Part shown: positions 1 through 6,901 of the stretch, piece by piece
Numbering within the stretch: position 1 is the first letter of the stretch
Layout of the letters: every line of letters starts with the position of its first letter
Source: Prolixibacteraceae bacterium
GTDB taxonomy: Bacteria > Bacteroidota > Bacteroidia > Bacteroidales > Prolixibacteraceae
Length of the DNA stretch: 27,117 bases
Direction: 5' to 3'
Assembly (NCBI GenBank): GCA_003537645.1
Contig: DPRM01000049.1
Location: 82,664 to 109,780, forward strand
Notes under the pieces: generated by a model
Told to the model about the DNA's origin: nothing
The model's input: the letters and a program-made list of their open reading frames with translations, nothing else
Databases searched by the model: none
Made by a program: the position numbers and the translations under genes

Positions 1-1536
1 CAGAAGTTCGGCCAGTTTAAACCGCTGGATCTTCGACAGACGTGTTCGCGGCAATTCGGAGGTTGTAAGGGTAAATTGCAGGATTCGCTTGTACGAACTC
101 ATTTCGGCATTGAAAGGAGAAATAATCTGATCGCGAAAATATTGATTGATATCTTCTACCCCATTTTCGGCCAGAAAATTAAAATCAGGAAGAATTACCG
201 CGTGAAGCATTTCGTTGTGCATAAAAATGCCTGCTTCCTTAATTGCTTTGGAGTAGCCATCGAGCTTCATTTCAATTTCAACCGGATTGATGTTTTTACC
301 GTTTGGCAGCACAATAATTTCCTTTTTTCGTCCGGTGATGTAAAGAAAACCATCTTTATCGAGATACCCCAAATCGCCTGTGTGCAGCCATCCGTCGATA
401 ATTACCTCCGCCGTTTCATCGGGCCGGTTGTAATAGCCTTTCATAATACTTGGACCTTTTGCCACTATTTCACCATCATGTATTTCAACGGTCAAACCCG
501 GCAATGCTTCGCCTGTTGAGCCTATTTTTACACGACCCGGCCGCGGAAATGTAATCATAGGCGCAGCTTCGGTCATACCAAAACCTTCTAGTATATCGAA
601 ACCTATTCCGTAGAAAAAATGGCCCACCTCTTTGTTCAGCGCGGCTCCTCCTGCAATCATGTATTGCAAATGGCCGCCAAATCCCTGGTGAACTTTTTTG
701 AAGATTTTCTTCCCAAGCTGGCGGTTTTTGGTTTTCAGCACAAACCAAAGCAAAGCCCGTCCCACCGCGCTTTTATCTATTTTAGCCTTGATGCCCCGAT
801 ACATAAGTTCGTACAAACGTGGAACACCAAGAAATACGCCGACCTCATTATCGGCAAATGTTTTCATAAGGTCGGCCGATTGCATCGTCGGAGCCATTGC
901 GATTGTACATCCCACATAGATAGGAGTCATCATTGAACCCACCTGCGGAAAAATATGATGAAGTGGCAGAAAAATCATGACCTGTCGTTCGGGAATGTAT
1001 ATTTGACAGCCAATAACCGACGCCATATTTTCGTGAATGTTGGTGTACGAAAGCATCACGCCTTTCGGGCTTCCGGTTGTTCCTGAAGTATAAATAATAA
1101 CGGCTGTTGTTTCGTTGTCTTCCGGCCCCATCCACTGGCTTTCGGGAGTGGTTTCTTCTGAAACGATTTCTTCAAAAACAATTATTTCGGGTTTGTGAGT
1201 AGTTTTCTGATCAATTTTGGCCAGCGATTCGGCCATGCCTGAACTGGTAAAAAGTAGCTGCGGCGTACAGTCGTCGATGATATAAGCCACATCTTCGGCC
1301 GAAGCCAGAAAGTCGATCGGAATGGCAATACAATTGTTCTGAAGCGCTGCATAAAACGCGTAAACCCAGGCCGGACTGTTCTCAGCGTAAATGGCGACCC
1401 TGGTAAAACCTTTGTTCTCAAAAATCAGCGCATATTGCTGAATCTGTTCCAGAAACTGCCTGTATGTAATGTCTCCCTGCGCGGTTATAAAGGCTTTTTT
1501 ATCAGGAAAGTCGCGATTAATTATGGGCTTTGTCAT
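1..1536 (-). CDS. AMP-binding long-chain acyl-CoA (or acyl-ACP) ligase, C-terminus cut by window edge
   Basis: This adenylate-forming enzyme should activate a carboxylic acid, probably a fatty acid, to acyl-AMP and then transfer it to CoA or a carrier protein. Reading from ATG at 1536 gives 512 open codons with no stop before the edge. Visible motifs are the P-loop YTSGTTGSPKGV (about residues 149-160), LPLHHIFPQ, the A5 motif GFGMTEAAP, GDLGYLDKDGFLYITGRKK in the hinge region, and near the edge LSKIQRFKL, which holds the likely A10 catalytic lysine. Nearly the whole ligase is therefore present. What is missing is the extreme C-terminus or any fused downstream domain, since some Bacteroidota homologues carry extra domains there. 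A promoter-like TATCTTTG lies 17 nt upstream of the ATG. The exact acyl substrate cannot be read from sequence. Confidence 0.93.
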   Translation of the reverse strand, partial: MTKPIINRDFPDKKAFITAQGDITYRQFLEQIQQYALIFENKGFTRVAIYAENSPAWVYAFYAALQNNCIAIPIDFLASAEDVAYIIDDCTPQLLFTSSGMAESLAKIDQKTTHKPEIIVFEEIVSEETTPESQWMGPEDNETTAVIIYTSGTTGSPKGVMLSYTNIHENMASVIGCQIYIPERQVMIFLPLHHIFPQVGSMMTPIYVGCTIAMAPTMQSADLMKTFADNEVGVFLGVPRLYELMYRGIKAKIDKSAVGRALLWFVLKTKNRQLGKKIFKKVHQGFGGHLQYMIAGGAALNKEVGHFFYGIGFDILEGFGMTEAAPMITFPRPGRVKIGSTGEALPGLTVEIHDGEIVAKGPSIMKGYYNRPDETAEVIIDGWLHTGDLGYLDKDGFLYITGRKKEIIVLPNGKNINPVEIEMKLDGYSKAIKEAGIFMHNEMLHAVILPDFNFLAENGVEDINQYFRDQIISPFNAEMSSYKRILQFTLTTSELPRTRLSKIQRFKLAELL

Positions 1537-1552
1537 GGTTGCATTTTTTTTG

Positions 1553-1560
1553 CAAAGATA
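1553..1560 (-). promoter_or_regulatory. Putative -7 promoter element of the acyl-CoA ligase
   Basis: On the minus strand this reads TATCTTTG, an exact match to the Bacteroidota -7 consensus TAnnTTTG. It sits 17 nt before the ligase ATG, implying a very short 5' leader. A -33 TTTG is not exact; TTGG is found about 22 nt upstream. The element is the left end of a roughly 68-nt block repeated near 12234. Confidence 0.45.
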
Positions 1561-1620
1561 CAAAGCAAAAGCTTTGATTTCGCCAAGTGAAAAAGGAACA
1601 ATTTGCGAAGCATTGTCCGC
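1553..1620 (-). repeat. 68-nt promoter-containing repeat, copy A
   Basis: Aligned by eye without gaps to 12234-12301, this stretch matches at about 54 of 68 positions. The conserved core on the plus strand is CTTTGATTTCGCC, followed by AACAATTTG and CATTGT. Both copies have the same orientation relative to a minus-strand gene and include the TATCTTT promoter-like core. It could be a dispersed intergenic repeat or a shared operator/promoter. Confidence 0.55.
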
Positions 1621-1908
1621 TGTGTTATCCGATTATCCGCTCACTGCCAAAAGTTCGAAACGCTTTCATTATCATGCGTAAAGAAGAAAGCCCCCTTGCC
1701 TGAATTTAGGGCAAAGGGGCTAACTTAATCTAAGATCGAACAACTGGCTAAACAGTGATTGTAAATCCCTGGCTAAAAAGTGGCAAATTGCCTGTCAGCC
1801 ATTGGCTGGCAAATTGCAACTATCGGTAGCAATGATCATCGCGTATCTGGAGGAGTGCGGTATTTTGCAGTTATGGTGCGTAATTGGTTACATAAATGTC
1901 AGTCCGAC
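1561..1908. other. Intergenic region between ligase and HigA-type remnant
   Basis: I see no gene here. It holds the rest of repeat copy A, the terminator-like hairpin at 1689-1721, a direct repeat TGGCAAATTGC at 1781-1791 and 1807-1817, and a small hairpin CAGCC/GGCTG between those copies. Confidence 0.5.
1689..1721 (-). terminator. Probable rho-independent terminator after the toxin-antitoxin remnant
   Basis: A 12-bp stem with one mismatch (AGCCCCCTTGCC / GGCAAAGGGGCT) closes a 9-nt loop. On the minus strand it is followed by TTTCTTCTTT. It would end transcription arriving from 1909-2527 before the ligase promoter. Its core resembles the hairpin at 2708-2735. Confidence 0.6.
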
Positions 1909-2187
1909 TTATCTATTTAGACCCTTCTCGAAAATCCGAATCAGTGTCGATAATTGGATATTGCCTTTAGCGCTTTCAATTTTCGAAATATCGCTTTTCT
2001 TCGTTCCTGCTTTTATCGCAAGTTGTTCTTAAGTCATATTAGCATTTTTCCCTGCTTCCTTAAGCATCTCGCCAACGATGAACATTTGAGCACCTTCTTC
2101 ATATTCATTTCGGCTTTCAGTCCCAATTTTGCCGTGCTCGTTCTCTATAAGTTCATCAAATGTTTTTATTCCTTTATAATCAGTCAT
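1909..2187 (-). pseudogene. HigA-type XRE-family antitoxin interrupted by an in-frame TAA
   Basis: From ATG at 2187 the frame reads 52 codons, hits TAA at 2031-2029, then continues in the same frame for 39 more codons to a TAA at 1911-1909. The part after the stop is an unmistakable helix-turn-helix: EQLAIKAGTKKSDISKIES, followed by GNIQLSTLIRIFEKG. In this family the residue before EQLA is normally Q, as in LTQEQLA, so a single CAA-to-TAA change explains the break. The N-terminal piece includes GEMLKEAGKNANMT. The start lies 4 nt after the toxin stop, the usual HigB-HigA order. TAA ends the other genes here, so recoding is unlikely. A truncated product would lack the DNA-binding helices. Confidence 0.85.
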
Positions 2188-2191
2188 GTTT

Positions 2192-2527
2192 TTATTTTTT
2201 AGATTCAAAATACGTTGCCTTTATCCTCATTGCCTTTTCAATCTCACTAATTGGTATTTTTTGTGTCTTTTTTTGAAAACCATTAAATAGAACAATCAGC
2301 TTTCCTTCGTCAAAACAACAGAATACCCGGTAAATATTTAATTGGTATTCAATTCGTATTTCATAAAGTCCCTCATATCCTGTCATAGGAGATAAAAGCT
2401 TTTCCGGCACTTTGTCAACCTGCATTATTAATTCGAGTACTTACTGAACTTTCTGTTTGACCTTTACATCCAGCTTTTTATAGAAGTCGGTGAAGTAGTC
2501 TCCATGAAATATTATTTGTCTAGTCAT
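2192..2527 (-). pseudogene. HigB-type (Gp49-like, RelE superfamily) toxin interrupted by an in-frame TAA
   Basis: From ATG at 2527 the frame encodes MTRQIIFHGDYFTDFYKKLD and more, then TAA at 2443-2441 (codon 29), and continues in frame to the stop at 2192. The full reading is about 111 codons, the normal size for this family. The C-terminal 77 residues, which could start at Met 2425, carry the typical core GLYEIRIEYQLNIYRVFCCF, then LIVLFNGFQKKTQK. Family members act as ribosome-dependent mRNA interferases. A product starting at 2425 would lack the N-terminal helix, so activity is doubtful. The downstream antitoxin is also broken, which fits decay of the pair after the toxin was lost. Confidence 0.82.
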
Positions 2528-2794
2528 AGGTAGAAAGCTATCTCAAAAGATAACACGGCTTTTTCTAATTCCAAATATTAATTAGTGAAATTGCGTTGTC
2601 TTTCATTGACCGGTTATTGTGCGCCATAACTGGTAAATTTCAGGGAACTTACCAAGTTGTGCCAAACACCAATTTGATGTAAAGTTTTGTGGCATTGACA
2701 ATAGAAAACCCCCTTGCCATTGCTGACAAAGGGGTAGGATTGATTTTCGATTACAGAAAATAGAATTAGCTGAATAAAACTAATTCATATATGA
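2528..2794. other. Intergenic region with toxin-antitoxin leader and PUL terminator
   Basis: No gene is seen. A loose promoter-like TATCTTTTG lies at 2552-2544 (minus strand), about 17 nt before the old toxin ATG. The PUL terminator occupies 2708-2735. Confidence 0.4.
2708..2735 (-). terminator. Probable terminator at the end of the PUL
   Basis: A 9-bp stem with one mismatch (ACCCCCTTG / CAAAGGGGT) is followed on the minus strand by TTTTC. It lies about 60 nt downstream of the fucosidase stop and should end the sigma-FecR-SusC-SusD-GH95 transcript. Confidence 0.6.
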
Positions 2795-5233
2795 TTAATT
2801 GAATGATTGGCTATCAAGTAGATGTACCTGATCTTTTTGCCTGGCCGGGAGTTCGAAAATTTTATTTTTATACTTAACAGGGGAGGAACCTCCATTTCTG
2901 GAATAGATTCTTGCGGAAACCAACTGATTGTTTTCCCATTTAATATCTACCACAAAGCCGCCACGTGCAACCAATCCATTTACTTCGCCAACTTTCCAGG
3001 CAGCAGGCAAGGCAGGGAGTAGCTCAATGTAGCCGTTATGACTTTGCAGCAACATTTCGGCAATACCAGCTGTGGCGCCAAAATTTCCGTCAATCTGGAA
3101 TGGTGGATGTCCGCAGAACAGGTTAGGATAAGTACCTCCACCATTCGACATATTTACACCAGAATCGTCAACCAGGCGAAGCAGATTTTTTAAAAGCTGA
3201 TAGGCACGGTCTCCATCTTTGAGCCTTGCCCAAAAGTTAACTTTCCAAGCCAAGGACCAACCTGTTCCGATGTCGGTTCTTGCTTCCAGACTTTCTCTTA
3301 CAGCACTGGCAAGTTCGGGTGTTTTCTCAAGATCGATCTGGTTGCCCGGGTGCAGCATGTAAAGATGTGACACATGCCGGTGAGTAGGTTCAGTCTCTTT
3401 GAATTCTTGTCTCCATTCCATAAGGCGGCCATCTGAACCAATTTGCGGAAGATCAAGATTGTTTAATGCGATATCGATTACGCCCAGCAAAGGATTGTTA
3501 TCTTTTAATATAGCAGATGCTTTTAGTACATTGGTGAACAGTTCGTAAATGACTTCCTGGTCGTGAGAAGGACCCATGCTGATCTGACATACTGAGCCAT
3601 CAGGAGCAATAAAGGAGTTCTCTGGAGACGCAGCAGGTCCTGAAACCAACTTGCCGGTAACGGGATCTTTCACCAGCCAGTCGAGATAAAACCTTGCCGC
3701 TTCCAGCATAATAGGATAAACCCGTTCAAGATATTTCGAATCAAGTGTATAAGTATAGTGATCCCACAAATGCTGGCACAACCAGCCTCCGGCTCCCACA
3801 TGCATGCCCCACCCGGGATGTTCTCCGGGTGCGGTAAATCCCCAGACGTTGGTGATGGGATGAATACACCATCCACTGGCTTTGTATTGCACTGCTGCCG
3901 TCACCTCTCCGGGTTTCACCAGAGACTCGATCAGATCGGTCAACGGTCCGTGGCATTCAGACAGATTGGTAACATCTGCAGGCCAATAGTTCATCTGAAC
4001 ATTGATGTCGGTATGGTAGTCGCCATTCCATGGAGTTTGAATTTTATTTGCCCAGATGCCCTGGAGGTTGGCTGGCAGTGAACCCTCTCTGGAAGAGGAG
4101 ATCAGCAGGTAGCGGCCAAACTGAAAATAAGTTTCCTGCAAGCGGAGATCGTCGGGATTCTTTTCCTGATTTTTCAGCCTGACATCGGTTGGGATCGTAT
4201 CGGGATCGTTGTTCGTCAATTTTAGACTGACTCTTCCGAAAAGCGCAGAATAATCATCATTATGGTTTTTCAAAAGAGTTGCATAAGATTGTGAAGCTGC
4301 ATTGTTGAGTTGTTCGAGTGTGGTTATCTTCGGATCGGTTCCAATATAGTTGGGGTACTCCTGTTTGTAATTGGTTGAAGCTGTCAGTATCAAAACAACC
4401 TCATCGGCATTTTTCACCTCCATACAATTGTCTGGAAAGGTGATCGTTCCACCAGATGCGACAGCCTTCAGCCGGACTGCATATTTCATACCATCGCCAC
4501 TTTTTCCGTTGTCCATGGTTCCGGTCATCAGCAAGTGGTCATTTTCTGTGTGTGTTTCAAACCGTTCGGGACGGGTTAAGTAAGTTTTAAAGTTCAAAGC
4601 TCCTTCTTTGTCAGCTGTTAACCGCATCACCAGCGCCCGGTCCGGATAACTGACAAAGATCTCCCGCTGATAGTTGATGCCTTCCTGATTGTATGAAACA
4701 TTGACCACTCCACGATTCAAGTTGAGTTCTCTTCGATAATTGTCAAACGTTGCAGTTTTTCCAAAATCCAGAAGCAGATCTCCAAGTGTCTGAAAGCAGC
4801 CAAAAGGAACGTTTGCTCCGTTTCCTTGTCCGGAACCAACTCCCTTGCAAACCTGGGTTTTGAGGGTGAGTTCCGTCGCTTCTTTGTATTTGCCCTTGAA
4901 TAACAATTGCCTGATTTTGCCCAGCGAAGCGAAAGCATCGGGATTGTTGTCGTCGTTTGGACTGCCTGACCACAAAGTTTTTTCGTTGAGTTGTAGTCGT
5001 TCCTGATTTACATCACCGAATACCATGGCTCCCAGGAATCCATTACCAACAGGCAATGCTTTGAGCCATTCGGTATCGTTTATCCAGCCCTCTTTCACAT
5101 CTTCCACAGAAGAATTCGCAGGCTGATTGTACCAAAGTTTGAGATTGGATAGTTCAGTTTCTTTTTTCTCTGAATTGCATGACACGAAAAAGAATAACGC
5201 AATTGCGAAGATTTGGAGTCGGTTCAATTTCAT
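2795..5233 (-). CDS. GH95 family alpha-L-fucosidase (or alpha-L-galactosidase), lipoprotein
   Basis: Family members hydrolyse terminal alpha-L-fucose, typically alpha-1,2-linked, by inversion; a few act on alpha-L-galactose. The 812-residue length is normal for GH95. A hydrophobic signal ends in a lipobox with Cys19, so the enzyme is likely anchored in the periplasm or outer membrane. The N-terminal domain contains LPVGNGFLGAMVFGD and LQLNEKTLWSG. The catalytic barrel has DINVQMNYWP (Asp409, Asn411), SPENSF (Glu538, the expected general acid) and QIDGNFG (Asp715). It is the only glycoside hydrolase in the PUL and lies after susD, with a terminator-like hairpin between them. An Asp occupies 409, where I remember Asn in the characterised fucosidase AfcA; that may be common in Bacteroidota homologues, so substrate choice between fucose and galactose is open. 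Confidence 0.93.
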   Translation of the reverse strand: MKLNRLQIFAIALFFFVSCNSEKKETELSNLKLWYNQPANSSVEDVKEGWINDTEWLKALPVGNGFLGAMVFGDVNQERLQLNEKTLWSGSPNDDNNPDAFASLGKIRQLLFKGKYKEATELTLKTQVCKGVGSGQGNGANVPFGCFQTLGDLLLDFGKTATFDNYRRELNLNRGVVNVSYNQEGINYQREIFVSYPDRALVMRLTADKEGALNFKTYLTRPERFETHTENDHLLMTGTMDNGKSGDGMKYAVRLKAVASGGTITFPDNCMEVKNADEVVLILTASTNYKQEYPNYIGTDPKITTLEQLNNAASQSYATLLKNHNDDYSALFGRVSLKLTNNDPDTIPTDVRLKNQEKNPDDLRLQETYFQFGRYLLISSSREGSLPANLQGIWANKIQTPWNGDYHTDINVQMNYWPADVTNLSECHGPLTDLIESLVKPGEVTAAVQYKASGWCIHPITNVWGFTAPGEHPGWGMHVGAGGWLCQHLWDHYTYTLDSKYLERVYPIMLEAARFYLDWLVKDPVTGKLVSGPAASPENSFIAPDGSVCQISMGPSHDQEVIYELFTNVLKASAILKDNNPLLGVIDIALNNLDLPQIGSDGRLMEWRQEFKETEPTHRHVSHLYMLHPGNQIDLEKTPELASAVRESLEARTDIGTGWSLAWKVNFWARLKDGDRAYQLLKNLLRLVDDSGVNMSNGGGTYPNLFCGHPPFQIDGNFGATAGIAEMLLQSHNGYIELLPALPAAWKVGEVNGLVARGGFVVDIKWENNQLVSARIYSRNGGSSPVKYKNKIFELPARQKDQVHLLDSQSFN

Positions 5234-5295
5234 AGTGATGGAATATTATTGGATGTGTCTGTTGGATAAAGGTTTGAAAAAGAGGAATGAAAAAA

Positions 5296-5327
5296 GAAAC
5301 GAGAGAGTTTTATTACCCTCTCGTTTC
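5296..5327 (-). terminator. Intrinsic terminator between susD-like gene and GH95 gene
   Basis: A perfect 10-bp stem (GAAACGAGAG / CTCTCGTTTC) with a 12-nt loop starts just after the SusD stop. On the minus strand it is followed directly by TTTTTT. This is a canonical rho-independent signal inside the PUL, so GH95 transcription is likely lowered relative to susC/susD by partial read-through. I see no clear promoter in the 60 nt left before the GH95 start. Confidence 0.7.
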
Positions 5328-5339
5328 AACTTAAATTAT

Positions 5340-6890
5340 TTATTTATAATCCGGATTCTGAACCAAAACTCCATGGTTTTTATCTATTTCATTTTGAGGA
5401 AGCGGCCAGTGGTAGAATTTATCTTCCCATTTGTAAGGAAGCATACCGTCGGTAACATTGTTTAAAACTTCACCGGCAATGTGCCATCTTTTTAGGTCAA
5501 AGTAGCGCAAGCCCTCAAAAGCCAATTCTATTCTCCTTTCCTTTCTGATTCTTTCACGCATTTCTGCTTTTGACAAACCAGCAGGATAAGGAGGCATGTC
5601 AACACGGGCACGCAAATCCGTTATCACCTGATAAACTGAAGCGTCAGGGCCTGCAATTTCATTTTGAGCCTCAGCGTACATCAACAAAACTTCACCTAAC
5701 CTCAATACAACAGAATTCTGTTGACTAAGAGTGGTATAGCCATAAGGTGTATTTTCAGGCACGAGGAATTTTTTCAGTCCATAACCGGTAGGTCGGCTGT
5801 TTGTTGGGAGATGTATGTTGCCACCGCCCCAATCAGGATGGTCAACAAAAACGGTCTTAGCTAACCTTGGATCTCTGTTTGAAAAAGGATTTGCAGTATC
5901 AGTAAGCGGTGAAACGCCCCATGGCAATCCATCGGTACATTCAAATGAATTAACAAAACTTTGAAGCGGACTCACCACAATCCAGTCGCCATAAATTAAA
6001 TCGGCTGCATAGGTAGGTACATTATCAGGAGCCAGGTAATTTACTGAATAAATAATTTCTGTATTTGTGCTTTGCCCTTTATCCTGAAATACTGATTCAA
6101 AAACAGGACTCAATGAATACTGAGGGATAACCTGCAAACACAAATCTCTTACTTGTGTCAACTTCTCAATATTCGGTGTTCCGTTATTTCCATAAGCGTC
6201 ATAAATTAAAACACGTGCTTTTAAAGCCTGTGCGGTTGATTTGGTGACATGGCCGGTATTTTGAAAATAAGGCACTGTATTCAGATTGGCAATTGCAAAA
6301 TCAAGATCGGTAATTACCTGTGCTAGGATCTGAGCTGCCGGAACTTTAGCTTGTTCCTGTGTCTCAAGTGTTAATGGCTCAAGAACGAGTGGAACATCTC
6401 CATAAAAGCTATACAATTGGAAGTAATAATAAGCTCTAAGGAATCTGATTTCAGCTTCCGCTCTTTTTTTATCAGCATCCGGGAAATCGGTTCCGTTGTA
6501 TGCACTCAATTCTTTCAGGAAAATATTTCCTCTGGCTATTGCTTGATAACTAAGTGAATATACCAAGGAGATATATCCGCCTGTTGTTGAGCTGATGTCT
6601 CCGGAAGCAATTGCTTTTGAGTTGAAATTATTGTGCTGCCCAAAACAATTATCGGTGATACAATCCCAGTTGGGAAGTAAATAGGACCAAATACCTCCGG
6701 GAGGGTTATCCCATGGCGCTCCGGTTGTATTAAGGCCGTAATTAGCGGTTAACGCCATGTCAAAATCTGTTTTGGATTTCCAGAACGTACTTGAAGAAAT
6801 CTGATCCAGTGGGTTCTTATCAAGATAATTTTCACATCCGCTTAAAAGAAGGATGGATATTACGAAGAATGGTATTATATATTTTTTCAT
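5340..6890 (-). CDS. SusD/RagB-family glycan-binding lipoprotein
   Basis: Surface lipoprotein that caps the SusC-type transporter and binds the glycan before import. The 516-residue protein starts with a signal ending in LLLSGC (Cys19), followed by ENYLDKNPLDQISSSTFWKS, the typical SusD N-terminal region. It continues through TPR-like helices (RAEAEIRFLRAYYYFQLYS) and the C-terminal motif RIRKERRIELAFEGLRYFDL, diagnostic of RagB/SusD. The start is 11 nt after the SusC stop, so the two are almost certainly co-transcribed. The bound glycan cannot be read directly; the downstream GH95 gene suggests a fucosylated one. Confidence 0.96.
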   Translation of the reverse strand: MKKYIIPFFVISILLLSGCENYLDKNPLDQISSSTFWKSKTDFDMALTANYGLNTTGAPWDNPPGGIWSYLLPNWDCITDNCFGQHNNFNSKAIASGDISSTTGGYISLVYSLSYQAIARGNIFLKELSAYNGTDFPDADKKRAEAEIRFLRAYYYFQLYSFYGDVPLVLEPLTLETQEQAKVPAAQILAQVITDLDFAIANLNTVPYFQNTGHVTKSTAQALKARVLIYDAYGNNGTPNIEKLTQVRDLCLQVIPQYSLSPVFESVFQDKGQSTNTEIIYSVNYLAPDNVPTYAADLIYGDWIVVSPLQSFVNSFECTDGLPWGVSPLTDTANPFSNRDPRLAKTVFVDHPDWGGGNIHLPTNSRPTGYGLKKFLVPENTPYGYTTLSQQNSVVLRLGEVLLMYAEAQNEIAGPDASVYQVITDLRARVDMPPYPAGLSKAEMRERIRKERRIELAFEGLRYFDLKRWHIAGEVLNNVTDGMLPYKWEDKFYHWPLPQNEIDKNHGVLVQNPDYK

Positions 6891-6901
6891 GTCTGATAGT
6901 T

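Noticed and set aside
1909..2527. TAA read as a sense codon (recoding) to explain two interrupted genes
   Set aside because: Other genes in the window, such as the GH95 gene, end with TAA and show no internal TAA. Two nonsense mutations in a decaying module are simpler.
5127..5465. Plus-strand open frame of 112 codons across the GH95 start and SusD end
   Set aside because: It runs antisense to two clear genes and a terminator hairpin; the composition is Leu/Phe/Ile-rich shadow sequence with no domain.
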